From assembly GCA_013822725.1 (NCBI GenBank), contig PNKX01000038.1, forward strand, positions 1 through 33,388: a DNA stretch of 33,388 nucleotides, given 5' to 3'. The position numbers were made by a program, and so were the translations under genes. This DNA comes from Pirellula sp. GTDB lineage: Bacteria; Planctomycetota; Planctomycetia; Pirellulales; Lacipirellulaceae. Each line of letters opens with the position of its first letter. Positions within the stretch are counted from its first letter, which is position 1. Below the pieces are notes generated by a model, which made no database searches, had not been told where the DNA came from, and saw only the letters and a program-made list of their open reading frames with translations. Positions 26,101-33,388 of this stretch are shown in pieces.

Positions 26101-26199
26101 ATGGCCGAAGCCGAGACCTCGCTGATGCCGGAGCGAATTCTCGAAGCGCTCACGCCGCAAGAACGCCGCGATTTATTCAGTTATCTGCAACAACCGTAA
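23185..26199 (+). CDS. PVC-type dehydrogenase-like protein with CxxCH haem domain
   Basis: A 1004-residue exported protein. The signal peptide (to about residue 23, ending SWGQ) is followed by a propeller of the PVC membrane-bound dehydrogenase type at 30-400 (LFASEPDVRQ, ILTDVDGDGRAD, LTWGPDGWLYG). A long helical, HEAT-like middle lies near 410-860. The C-terminus is a cytochrome c domain with the haem motif CGVCH (Cys885, Cys888, His889) and the family's IVDPSAVIRREY and GQVVGGI segments. Such proteins are thought to oxidise sugars or alcohols and pass electrons to the respiratory chain; this is family-level inference. Translation is coupled to the esterase through ATGA at 23185-23188. Confidence 0.88.
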   Translation: MSSRFEILMLACALSLASTSWGQGFAPTEAEGHVTALDGVRVKLFASEPDVRQAIFVKCDDRGRVWTIQYLQYPNPAGLQRVTVDRWSRTVYDRIPEPPPRGPQGADRITILTDVDGDGRADAAKDFIDGLNLVTGVEFGHGGVYVLQAPYLLFYPDKDRDDVPDGDPEVLLTGFGMEDAQAMANHLTWGPDGWLYGVNGSTTTCRINGLEFQQGCWRYHPLTKEFELFCEGGLNCYGLTFDANGELFYSTNGGPFVHAVQGGYFYKSFGKHGPLHNLFAYHFFPQQECDQAPNPGGPPTGGTIYNRGALPSKLTGAFVAGNFLGHTVSWWNLTPNGSTVRASYGGELINTHDSWSGPTDFCVGPDGSAYVSDFFDQRTAHPDPDANWDRSNGRIYRIEAIDAAPAEPCDVAALSSPQLVELLKSPNRWKVDRARVELATRRDKSVASQLEEFARQSEDAQLALDGLWALNAVGSLDGALAAELVAHPAEYVRFWAIRLLGDRRDLRPSEFDAMQQAAMTEESPRVLAQLAASAKRLPGAQCLAIVDQLLQRSAGVDDPRVPWLIWWAIESKAMSDIPQLLKMCGSDEAWTSAPRSANSLRLLRRWAADGSAAGYEACDQLLATTPADRQDSAYDAIRQGLSERAKGYEEITQGGLYDQQALPGGEETPRQTRQYEQVSGPLYDRLLNLRRMHPDDDSLLEIALRLGDDQAYADLRQKVEASATPLDPQQIALLREFGREDLIPLLLPMVSPATSPQQLEGALALLAGFDSPEITRQLLAAYDVLPTDARRHVREALFARPSSAEEFLLFVDGQRIPTADVALEELRSLALHRSEAIDALVRKHWGNVGPGSSEEKLSTMRRFSNDLRAAAGDPHAGKPLFAKHCGVCHQLHGEGEKIGPDLTAANRQDLAALLGNIVDPSAVIRREYVNHVIITSSGQVVGGILAEQTGAGVTVLTAENKRINIANDEIEEMAEAETSLMPERILEALTPQERRDLFSYLQQP

Positions 26200-26241
26200 A
26201 TCAGTACTGCGATCATCCCATCCGTTCGAATCACTCAAGCT

Positions 26242-26255
26242 GCGGCGCACGCCGC
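26242..26255 (+). other. Short hairpin upstream of the pseudopilin gene
   Basis: GCGGC (26242-26246) and GCCGC (26251-26255) enclose a four-base GCAC loop. It lies 43 bases after the cytochrome stop and 24 before the DUF1559 start. It could be a weak terminator or a processing site. No T-tract is present. Confidence 0.25.
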
Positions 26256-26279
26256 CAATCGTTTAGGAAGGAAGTGAGG

Positions 26280-27332
26280 ATGTCTCTCACGCACTATCGC
26301 CCGCGAGGCTGCAAGTCGTCCCAACGGGCCGGCTTTACCCTGGTCGAATTGCTCGTCGTGATCGCGATCATCGGCGTCCTTGTCGCCTTGCTCTTGCCCG
26401 CTGTGCAGGCAGCTCGCGAAGCGGCGCGGAGGTCGCAATGTTCCAACAATCTGCGCCAGATGGGGCTCGCCTTTCAAAACTATCATGCGTCGCAGAACCA
26501 TTTCGCCTCTGGATGGCTAGAGGACTACAACCCGACGCGGTCGGCGCGGAAGTCGAACTTTCTCTGGAGCGCCGTCATCTTGCCGTACGTCGAACAAGCC
26601 GCGCTGCATTCGCAACTTGACTTTGATCAACAATCGACGGCAGGAACGCCCGGCGGCGCTGTCGACAACATCGACCTGATTGGCACAGAGCTTCCAGGAT
26701 ATCGCTGTCCGAGCGATCAAATTGAAGCGAACTCCGCGTCCGTGGTCGGTAATGGCGGGTTCACTCCGGCAATTCCTTCGGTAGCGGTATCAAATTACGT
26801 GGGTAGCGGGACCACCTGCTTAGTTTGCTATTTTGGGCAGTTGCCCGATAAGTCCGACGGCTCGAACATCGACGTCGTCGGCGCCTGCCGCCAATTGCCG
26901 ATGCTGGCGCCGCTCGCGCAAGTCACGCGTCAGAACGGGGTCATGTACCGCAACAGCGAAACGCCGATACGCCAGATCACCGACGGCACGTCGAATACGT
27001 TTCTCATCGGCGAACGGATCTTTGGCGACATCGTCGATCCGGGCACGGGATCGACGTTCTTCTCGCAAGCCTTCTGGGCGACGTTGCCGGCGCCCAGCAG
27101 CAATCAGCAGGCTTGTTACGCCGGCTTGGCGATTGCAGCGACGCGGTTCGAGAACGCCTTGAAAGCGCCGATGATCAACGGTCATCCGTACGGCTTTAGC
27201 AGCCGTCACGCAGGAGGCGTCCAAGTGGCGCTGTGCGATGGCTCGGCTCGATTCATCCAAGAGGCCATCGATGAGTACACCGTCGAATATCTCGTTCGTA
27301 CCAGCGACGAGAACCCGCTCGGGGAATTTTAG
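26280..27332 (+). CDS. DUF1559 pseudopilin-like protein
   Basis: A 350-residue protein. Its N-terminus is a type IV prepilin/type II secretion signal, RAGFTLVELLVVIAIIG, cut between Gly18 and Phe19 with the conserved Glu at +5. The DUF1559 body follows (AAREAARRSQCSNNLRQ, the LPYVEQAALH region). The C-terminus has the planctomycete H-X9-DG motif in SRHAGGVQVALCDGSARF. These proteins occur in dozens of copies per planctomycete genome and probably form pseudopili or surface filaments; the role is unproven. The start is the ATG at 26280, with AAGGA seven bases upstream, in place of the in-frame GTG at 26274. The lipoprotein gene follows after 30 bases, a common pairing in these genomes. Confidence 0.9.
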   Translation: MSLTHYRPRGCKSSQRAGFTLVELLVVIAIIGVLVALLLPAVQAAREAARRSQCSNNLRQMGLAFQNYHASQNHFASGWLEDYNPTRSARKSNFLWSAVILPYVEQAALHSQLDFDQQSTAGTPGGAVDNIDLIGTELPGYRCPSDQIEANSASVVGNGGFTPAIPSVAVSNYVGSGTTCLVCYFGQLPDKSDGSNIDVVGACRQLPMLAPLAQVTRQNGVMYRNSETPIRQITDGTSNTFLIGERIFGDIVDPGTGSTFFSQAFWATLPAPSSNQQACYAGLAIAATRFENALKAPMINGHPYGFSSRHAGGVQVALCDGSARFIQEAIDEYTVEYLVRTSDENPLGEF

Positions 27333-27362
27333 AGTTCGTTTGGACGCTTCGTGGAGCTCGCC

Positions 27363-27788
27363 ATGCCGCTATCTCGTTTCTGCCTCATCTCATGCATCAC
27401 GCTGCTAGCCGGCTGCGGCGAGGCGCCACCGACGCGCGCTACGATCACCGGACTTGTCACCTATCAAGGCAAGCCGATCGAGCAAGGGGATATCATCTTC
27501 CAGCCAACGGATAAGGCGTGGAGCAAGTTCTACGCACAGGGAAAAATCATCAACGGCAAGTACGAATTCGTCGAGCGGGGCCCGGTCGTCGGCACCAACC
27601 GCGTCGAGGTTCATGGCTACAAGCGAACTGGAAAGAAGCGGCTCGACTTGGCGGGCAAAAATTTGAGCGAGAAGGTTGAGGTGATGGAGGAAGTCGTGCC
27701 GTACATTCCTCCCGAGTTTAATGAGGCCAGCACGCTGACGACAGAGATCTCGCCGGGTGAGAATCTGGACGTGAACTTCAATCTCTAA
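27363..27788 (+). CDS. Small lipoprotein, transthyretin-like fold
   Basis: A 141-residue lipoprotein. The signal peptide ends in the lipobox LLAGC, and the mature start CGEAPPTRATITGLVTYQG has the G-x-V-T-Y-x-G-K-P pattern of carboxypeptidase-regulatory/transthyretin-like beta domains found in many planctomycete lipoproteins downstream of DUF1559 genes. GGAG six bases before the ATG at 27363 decides this start over the GTG at 27351, and it also gives a proper signal peptide. The next gene begins 17 bases after its stop. Function unknown. Confidence 0.8.
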   Translation: MPLSRFCLISCITLLAGCGEAPPTRATITGLVTYQGKPIEQGDIIFQPTDKAWSKFYAQGKIINGKYEFVERGPVVGTNRVEVHGYKRTGKKRLDLAGKNLSEKVEVMEEVVPYIPPEFNEASTLTTEISPGENLDVNFNL

Positions 27789-27805
27789 ACCGTGCGGCGT
27801 GTTTT

Positions 27806-29575
27806 ATGTTGGATCATTTTCACCTCCGTCGTGCCATCTGCGGCAGCATTGCCGTAGCGATGGCGTCGCTCCGCGCAGCGGCGCTGATCGCCGCCGAGGC
27901 CTCGACAGCGGATCAGCAGGGACATCCGCGGCTTTACTTCACTCCCGCCGACGCCCCCTCGATCGCGAGCCATCGAGAGACGATTCAGGGCGCCGCGATC
28001 TGGAAGAATTTCCTGAAATCAGCCGAATGGTGTCGTGACCAACCGCCGCGTCGCGAGTGGATACCGACGCTCGCGGACGACCCTCAATACGAAAACCTAT
28101 ACGATCGCTTCTACGCGGCCATGCATGACGCCGCCATCGTCGAGACGCTCGCGTTCGCGAGCGCCCTGCATTTCCAGGACGACGATCCCTACGAAGCCGC
28201 GGCGAAAGCATGGCTCTTGGCCGCCGCCGACGTCTGGCGCCATGAGGCCGAGAATCCGCCTGACGCGAGCAAGGCCTACGCGGTGCTCCGCGTCGCCAAG
28301 AGCATCGCCGTCGGCTACGACCTCTTGTTCGAGCGACTTTCCGAATCGGAACGAACGCAAGTCCGCGATTCGATCGTCCCCACCCTACGGGCCTACTATC
28401 AGTTCTTTCAAGACCCAAGCATCGCTGGCGCTGGCTACAACAAGCATCACGGCAGCGTCGATGCGGCGCCCCTCGGCGTCGCCGCCCTGGCATTGCTGGC
28501 GGATGTTCCGGAAGCGGACGCCTGGCTGGAGATGGCGACGGAGAAGCATACGGCTTACCTTTTAGACGAAGCGCTTACTCCCAGCGGCACCAACGATCAG
28601 TCGTCAAATTTCTGGGCTTCGACGTTGATGTACCGCATTCAGTTCATGGATGCCTTGCGGCGCGTCACCGGCCGAGACCTGTTCGCAGAGTTCCCACGTT
28701 CGATGCCGGGTCAAATGGCGCTCGCGGCAGTCGCTGGACGCCACCCTGACGACTTCTCCGCCAACGAGGCGAATCGCTCCGTCTTGTTCGGTCCAAATTA
28801 CGGACAGCTCAACTACTGGTCTCCCGTCCTGGTTTTTCTCGCGCGGGAGCAGCGTCGCCCGATCTACCAATATTTGGCCGGCTGGGACGCGACGCTCGGC
28901 GCGGTTCAGCGGACGCGGTACGTCACGCCGACGCGCAAGGAAGAGCTACTGTTCGGCTATGGTCCCTACGCCTATCTCTGGTATGACCCGACGATCCCCG
29001 CGGAAGTCGAACCTGACCTGCCGCGCTCGTTCATGTTTCCTGAACCCGCCGTCAATGAGGCGTATCTCCGCGAGTCATTCCACCCGGGCGGCATCACGGT
29101 CGCGATGTTAAAAGGAAGTCTCGCCATTCACGCGGGAGGTCGTGCGACGTTCGTCGACCTAGCGGCGACGAACGACGTCAACCAACCATCGCAACCAGTG
29201 GACGAATTGCTCGTCGTTGACGATGGTCGACAGGCCGCGATTCGCTGCGTCGGACCGGCGGCCGGAGGCGTGGGCGAGCAGTGGATCGAACTCCGCCGTC
29301 CCGGCCTGCTCACGATCGAGCGTCACACCTCCAAACCGATCCGCTGGTGGCACATGGACAGCCCAACCCGCCAAGATAAGTCATTTGCGTGGCCCGATGG
29401 CGTTCAGCTGCGCGTCGAAGTCGGCGAGGTATCCCAGGTCGATGACCGGGGCCACGTCGAGTCGCCCGTCCACTACGGCGGGATGAAGTTCGCCGACCCC
29501 GCTCCGCATGTGTATCAAACCGTCGAAGTGACGCCAGTTGACGGCGTGGTCAAGCTCTCGATCCGACGCCCCTAG
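27806..29575 (+). CDS. Secreted polysaccharide-lyase-like protein (heparinase II/III fold)
   Basis: A 589-residue exported protein. A signal peptide covers about residues 1-31 (hydrophobic AICGSIAVAMASL and AAALIAAEA). Residues 40-400 are rich in paired helices (AKAWLLAAADVWRHEAEN; AYAVLRVAKSIAVGYDLL; KHHGSVDAAPLGVAALALL), as in the alpha/alpha-toroid of heparinase II/III and alginate lyases. Residues 415-589 look like the following beta-sandwich. Those families cleave uronic-acid polysaccharides by beta-elimination. I cannot assign the catalytic Tyr/His pair with confidence, so lyase activity is inferred from fold alone. The ATG has no strong ribosome binding site. It is in the same run as the lipoprotein and the aminotransferase. 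Confidence 0.65.
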   Translation: MLDHFHLRRAICGSIAVAMASLRAAALIAAEASTADQQGHPRLYFTPADAPSIASHRETIQGAAIWKNFLKSAEWCRDQPPRREWIPTLADDPQYENLYDRFYAAMHDAAIVETLAFASALHFQDDDPYEAAAKAWLLAAADVWRHEAENPPDASKAYAVLRVAKSIAVGYDLLFERLSESERTQVRDSIVPTLRAYYQFFQDPSIAGAGYNKHHGSVDAAPLGVAALALLADVPEADAWLEMATEKHTAYLLDEALTPSGTNDQSSNFWASTLMYRIQFMDALRRVTGRDLFAEFPRSMPGQMALAAVAGRHPDDFSANEANRSVLFGPNYGQLNYWSPVLVFLAREQRRPIYQYLAGWDATLGAVQRTRYVTPTRKEELLFGYGPYAYLWYDPTIPAEVEPDLPRSFMFPEPAVNEAYLRESFHPGGITVAMLKGSLAIHAGGRATFVDLAATNDVNQPSQPVDELLVVDDGRQAAIRCVGPAAGGVGEQWIELRRPGLLTIERHTSKPIRWWHMDSPTRQDKSFAWPDGVQLRVEVGEVSQVDDRGHVESPVHYGGMKFADPAPHVYQTVEVTPVDGVVKLSIRRP

Positions 29576-29625
29576 GACGGCCGACTGGCGGTGCATTTCG
29601 CCTCAAGAACGCAGGATTCAGCAAT

Positions 29626-31014
29626 TTGGCCACTGTCACGCCACTTGATCAGCAGCGCTTCCTCGTCGATCCCGCCGAGCCTCGCAGCGACGCCCTGCGG
29701 CGCGAGTTGGAAAAACTCGAACCTCGATCGCAGCGGACGTTTACGCCGAGCGGAGCCGTCATTGCCAGTAGTTCGGGATCGTACCACTACACGTCCGAAG
29801 GACGAAAGCTCGCAGACTTTACTTCCGGCGTCTTGGTCGCGAACCTCGGTCATCATCCCACCCGCTGGTGGGATCGCGTCAACGCCTATATGGGGCTCGT
29901 TTTCCAGCCGACCTGCGATCGCTACCTCAAGGCGACGCCTCTCACCGCCTACAACGCGATCACCGAAGTCGAAGTCGAAGCTTCGCGCCGTTTAATTGCG
30001 AGTCTGCGCTCGCAACCGGGCGGCGCTCGGCTTGAACAGATCCTGTGGGCCGCCAGCGGCAGCGAGGCAGTCCAGAAAGGGCTCAAGGCGGCCATCGCGC
30101 GTCGTCCAGATGCCGACGTCATCTTGGCGACGCGGCATGGCTTCCATGGCAAGAAGGGGCTGGCCGGGGCGGTGACTGGCTCCGAGACCGATGAAGAGCG
30201 TGACCCGCGCGTCCGGTTCCTCTCGTTTCCGATGGCCGAATGCATTTCGATCTACCGGCGACGCGAACCCATTGATTTGACTGCGTATCGCGAGGAGCTC
30301 AACGCTGCGTACGCGACGGATGGTCGACGAATTTGCGCTCTCATTACGGAGCCGTATCTCGGCGGCGGCGGCTCGTATCACCCGCAAGTCGAATACCTCC
30401 AGCTGCTGGAGCAGTTTTGTCGCGAGCATGATATTTTGTTTATTCTCGACGAAGTGCAGTCGAATTTCGGCCGTACCGGCGGCATGTACGCCTATTCGAC
30501 CTATGGCGTCGAACCCGATGTCGTCATCCTCGGCAAGGGGATGGCTAACGGCATGCCAGTCGACGCCGTCGCGGGACGGCGCGACGTTTTGGAGAACCTC
30601 GGCTACGGCGACGCCAGCGATACTTGGAGCGCTCACCCGCTCGGATGCGCGGCCGTTCTGGCAACTCTTGACGAGTTTGAAACGAGCGACGTGTTAGAAC
30701 ATGCCGCGCAACTTGCCATCGTCATCGAGGCGGGACTTACGCGACTCATGCGTTTGAAATCGATTCTCGCAGTGCGGGGCGAAGGGACTGTGTGGGGCGT
30801 CCATTGCGGCAGTACGGCTGATCGATCGCCCGCACAGGTCGCGGCGGAGATCGTTAAACGTTGCTATCTAGGTGATGAACAAGGTCGCGCGATCCATCTT
30901 CTCGGTCCGCTCGCCGGATGCGTCATCCGCATCGCTCCACCGTTGACGATGGACCTTGAGGAGGCGCTCGAATACCTTGACGCTATGTACGAGATCGTCG
31001 CCGAAATCAACTAA
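29626..31014 (+). CDS. Class III aminotransferase (PLP-dependent)
   Basis: A 462-residue cytosolic enzyme of the omega-aminotransferase family. The visible landmarks are the cofactor-phosphate segment ASGSEAVQKGLKAA, the ring-stacking HGFHGKKG, the pyridine-binding Asp275 in ILDEVQSNFGRTG, and the Schiff-base lysine Lys304 in VILGKGMANGMPV. Relatives transfer amino groups from omega-amino acids, amines or amino-sugar derivatives to a keto acid. The start must be the TTG at 29626: no upstream ATG is in frame, AGGA lies nine bases ahead, and the product begins with a normal N-terminal arm. Fifty bases separate it from the lyase-like gene and 22 from the transporter. Confidence 0.88.
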   Translation: MATVTPLDQQRFLVDPAEPRSDALRRELEKLEPRSQRTFTPSGAVIASSSGSYHYTSEGRKLADFTSGVLVANLGHHPTRWWDRVNAYMGLVFQPTCDRYLKATPLTAYNAITEVEVEASRRLIASLRSQPGGARLEQILWAASGSEAVQKGLKAAIARRPDADVILATRHGFHGKKGLAGAVTGSETDEERDPRVRFLSFPMAECISIYRRREPIDLTAYREELNAAYATDGRRICALITEPYLGGGGSYHPQVEYLQLLEQFCREHDILFILDEVQSNFGRTGGMYAYSTYGVEPDVVILGKGMANGMPVDAVAGRRDVLENLGYGDASDTWSAHPLGCAAVLATLDEFETSDVLEHAAQLAIVIEAGLTRLMRLKSILAVRGEGTVWGVHCGSTADRSPAQVAAEIVKRCYLGDEQGRAIHLLGPLAGCVIRIAPPLTMDLEEALEYLDAMYEIVAEIN

Positions 31015-31036
31015 CAGCCTTTGAAGGAATGAAGCT

Positions 31037-32638
31037 ATGAGCCGCATTTCTGCAGTCAGCGAGAAGGGCAAGTGGATGGCCCTATTCGCCGCGCTGCTGG
31101 GCTGGATGTTCGACGGCTTCGAGATCGGCATGTTCCCGTTGGTGGGGCCTAATGCGCTCAAGGAACTTCTGCAGGGCGAGCTCGCCGTCAACCCGACGGC
31201 GAAGGATCAATGGTTCGGCGTCATCATGGCGACGTTCCTCATCGGCGCCGCGACGGGGGGCGTCGTCTTCGGTTGGCTCGGCGATCGCATCGGCCGCGTG
31301 CGGGCGATGTCGCTTAGCATTCTTACCTATGCTGTTTTTACCGGATTATGCGGGTTCGCCACACAGGCGTGGCACATCGCCGCCTTGCGCTTCATCGCGT
31401 CGCTCGGCATGGGCGGCGAATGGTCGCTCGGCGTCGCGCTGGTCACTGAGTTGTGGCCCAACAGCTCGCGGGCCTTTCTGGCGGGTCTGATCGGCGCCGC
31501 AGCAAACGTCGGCTTCCTCGCAGTCGGGCTACTGAGCCTCGTGTTGGTGAGTTTCATTCAAGGCTTCGGCGATTTCCTCGGCGCGATCGGCATGCCGGAA
31601 GCCACTGTCCAAACGCTCCTCCGCGGCGATGGCTGGCGACTGCTGATGATCGCCGGTGCGCTGCCGGCGCTCCTGGTCTTCTTCATTCGGCTCTTCGTTC
31701 CCGAGTCGCACAAGTGGGAAGCGGCCAATAGCGAGCAGGAGACGTCATACTGGGCGACCCAAGATCTGCTGGGCGTCGTCGTCGGAGCGATCGGCGCCGC
31801 CGCGATGGTGGCGCTCTGGTCGCCGGCGTTCGATCAACTGACGTCTGCGTACCTGGTCGACTCTGCTCCTCCCGCTTGGTTGCGAGGCTCGCGCCTATTG
31901 GGCACGGCGCTCGGATTCATCGTCGCTCTGGTCGGGTACATGTACCCGGTGGTCCGCTACCTCGGCAGAGCTCGCGCCGCTGGTCAACTCACCTCAACCG
32001 ACCGCAGCCGCTATTTGAAGCGTATGCTGCTCGGGGCGTGTCTCGCTGGCATTCCGCTGCTGGGAACCTGGGGATCGTTCCAGTGGGCTCCTAAGTGGGC
32101 AATCGCGCTGTCCAATCTACTCCCTGTCGACGGCGGTCCTTACCATGCGAAGGAGTACACGCAGATCGCTGCGTCGCTCGGCGCAATCATCGGGACGATT
32201 CTCGCCGCGCTCGCCGGCGGGGCGATCGGCAGACGTCCCACCTATGTGATTCTTTGCATCGGGTCGTTTGCCTCGCTCATCTATTTGTATCTGGCGAATG
32301 ACGCCTATGGGCACCAACTGCTCGCCTCGGTCTTTGTCGCCGGCGGCGTCACGGCAGCGTTCTACGGCTGGTTCCCGCTTTACCTGCCGGAACTGTTCCC
32401 CACGAGCATCCGCGCCACCAGCCAAGGCTTCGCGTATAACTTCGGCCGCGTCCTCTCTGCCGTTGGCTCCTTGCAAACGGCCGTGCTGACCGCTTACTTC
32501 GCCCGAAACATCGTTGCAGAGCGCATTGAAGTCGAAGCCTTTCCCCGCGCGGGCGCGACGCTCGCCGGCATCTACTTGCTGGGCGTCGCGATCATCTGGC
32601 TGGGGCCCGAAACTAAGGGCAAGCCGCTGCCCGATTGA
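31037..32638 (+). CDS. MFS transporter, metabolite:proton symporter type
   Basis: A 533-residue membrane protein with about twelve hydrophobic spans. The first span has GWMFDGFEIGMF, with an Asp (Asp26) typical of acid:proton and sugar-acid symporters. The loop between spans two and three carries the MFS signature GWLGDRIGRVRAM. Span four has GMGGEWSLGVALVTELWP, typical of the metabolite:H+ symporter and sugar-porter groups. It is somewhat longer than the usual 400-450 residues, because of an enlarged region near 165-260. AAGGA lies eight bases before the ATG. As the last gene of the run it may import the product of the exported enzymes. Substrate unknown. Confidence 0.9.
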   Translation: MSRISAVSEKGKWMALFAALLGWMFDGFEIGMFPLVGPNALKELLQGELAVNPTAKDQWFGVIMATFLIGAATGGVVFGWLGDRIGRVRAMSLSILTYAVFTGLCGFATQAWHIAALRFIASLGMGGEWSLGVALVTELWPNSSRAFLAGLIGAAANVGFLAVGLLSLVLVSFIQGFGDFLGAIGMPEATVQTLLRGDGWRLLMIAGALPALLVFFIRLFVPESHKWEAANSEQETSYWATQDLLGVVVGAIGAAAMVALWSPAFDQLTSAYLVDSAPPAWLRGSRLLGTALGFIVALVGYMYPVVRYLGRARAAGQLTSTDRSRYLKRMLLGACLAGIPLLGTWGSFQWAPKWAIALSNLLPVDGGPYHAKEYTQIAASLGAIIGTILAALAGGAIGRRPTYVILCIGSFASLIYLYLANDAYGHQLLASVFVAGGVTAAFYGWFPLYLPELFPTSIRATSQGFAYNFGRVLSAVGSLQTAVLTAYFARNIVAERIEVEAFPRAGATLAGIYLLGVAIIWLGPETKGKPLPD

Positions 32639-32651
32639 TCGTTTTGCCATT

Positions 32652-32699
32652 CCGAACGACAATTTCGGCGATTATTTTGGCACTTTTTTTAGATTCCGC
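32652..32699 (+). terminator. Weak stem-loop and T-run after the MFS gene
   Basis: CCGAA (32652-32656) and TTCGG (32664-32668) form a 5-bp stem 13 bases after the stop. A T7 run lies at 32693-32699, about 25 bases further, too distant for a classical intrinsic terminator. Confidence 0.3.
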
Positions 32700-33388
32700 G
32701 GCCGCAAATAACAAGAGCCGCTGCGAGGCTTGCTAGCACTGGAGCTCCATGCCCCAGCCTGCACCATGTGGCTAGGCGTTCTCAGGCTTCAACGTACTAG
32801 GCATACCTGCAGGGCCACTCGCCTTCCGTGAAGCCGACGCATCTCAGAACGCTACGGGGTTGAAGCTGGTTGTCGTCCGTCCGCCAGGCGCCCATCGTCC
32901 ATTCGCAAGCTGTCACAGAGATGGAACGATGCGACGCTGCGTGGAGACGCAAACCCATCCTTGCGAGCGGCGGGGGTCTGCGACGCCTTGAGAATTCCCG
33001 TCTATGCACCTGCGACCAAGCGAACTCATAACATTCGATGCCGCGGGCACTATATTCCCGTCTCTGTCCGCTCGCTTAGACGACTGAACAACGCGCATCC
33101 GTTCCATTGCCTGCAAGTGCCCTAATTAAAGACCTATGTGTTGTCTATTCCCTCCGAGCCAGCACCGCCTCGGCGGCACGCAGTTTCGCGACAGTCTTAC
33201 CAGGCTTGAAATTCGGCCCTCGCTCGAGCGGAATATCCTCATTTCGAAACGCTTCTCCACACTACGTGTCACTTCAGGCACAGTTACTTATGAAGGCTCT
33301 TCGTTCGTGGCGCCGTTAGATTTCAATCACTTTGAGTTTTTTCTGGAAGCTCTTGCATTAATGCCTTCGAGACAGTGCCGCACGTCAG
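32700..33388. other. Right-edge region without a confident gene
   Basis: No convincing gene is present in 32700-33388. Three short frames near the edge read like protein and compete with one another. On the minus strand, 33145-33261 is open for 38 residues with a helix-like end (GKTVAKLRAAEAVLARRE), but has no start codon and a stop just upstream (33262-33264). Also on the minus strand, a frame entering from the right ends at a TGA near 33322, giving a tail like LMQELPEKTQSD. On the plus strand, an ATG at 33136 opens a frame of 84 residues that runs off the edge. The mix suggests decayed gene ends. The rest (32700-33130) shows only open frames without coding character. Confidence 0.35.

Noticed and set aside
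32797..33116. Two overlapping minus-strand open frames of about 70 codons
   Set aside because: No ribosome binding site, no recognisable motif, and an amino-acid mix (many Arg, Ser, Cys, Trp) typical of random GC-rich sequence.

Overview
The window reads as a chromosomal segment of a planctomycete (Planctomycetota, most likely Pirellulales). The evidence is a lineage-typical set of families: PEP-CTERM sorting tails joined to dockerin-like paired EF-hands, an N-terminal LEPR-XLL-like motif (LESRLALS) on a giant surface protein, a DUF1559 pseudopilin with an H-X9-DG motif, a PVC-type CxxCH cytochrome with a dehydrogenase-like propeller, and several Tat-exported enzymes. Base composition is GC-rich and even. 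I saw no tRNA, rRNA, CRISPR array, insertion sequence or transcriptional regulator.

Layout. (1) Positions 210-6894, minus strand: five genes, all with export signals (Rid-like protein, amidohydrolase, NodB-type deacetylase, isochorismatase-like hydrolase, FG-GAP propeller protein). A good promoter (6979-7007) lies in front of the first. (2) Positions 7152-13106, plus strand, divergent: NAD-epimerase-like protein, DHDPS/KDG-aldolase-like protein, enolase-superfamily dehydratase, topaquinone copper amine oxidase and a small membrane protein. The four enzymes have no signal peptide and should be cytosolic. (3) Positions 13107-13689: a 583-base non-coding stretch with two perfect 10-bp inverted repeats, a TTGACA promoter and a leader of about 285 nt predicted to fold strongly, ending in a terminator-like hairpin next to the ribosome binding site. 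(4) Positions 13690-21365: four consecutive surface proteins that start with the same roughly 220-280-residue domain but carry different sorting modules. (5) Positions 21362-32638: esterase with CBM9, PVC cytochrome, pseudopilin, small lipoprotein, secreted lyase-like protein, class III aminotransferase and MFS transporter, all co-directional, some with ATGA overlaps. (6) Positions 32639-33388: no confident gene.

How it may work together (inference). The exported half and the 16-29 kb genes could bind, de-esterify, deacetylate, cleave and oxidise an external polymer or its fragments. The MFS protein would import an acidic product, and the cytosolic dehydrogenase-like, dehydratase and aldolase trio plus amine oxidase and aminotransferase would finish it. 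The substrate cannot be named from sequence. The strongest structural observations are the structured leader at 13405-13689, the four-paralogue surface array, and the colinear homology between the free FG-GAP protein (210-2975) and the propeller half of the 1371-residue surface protein, which has a dockerin set inside it.
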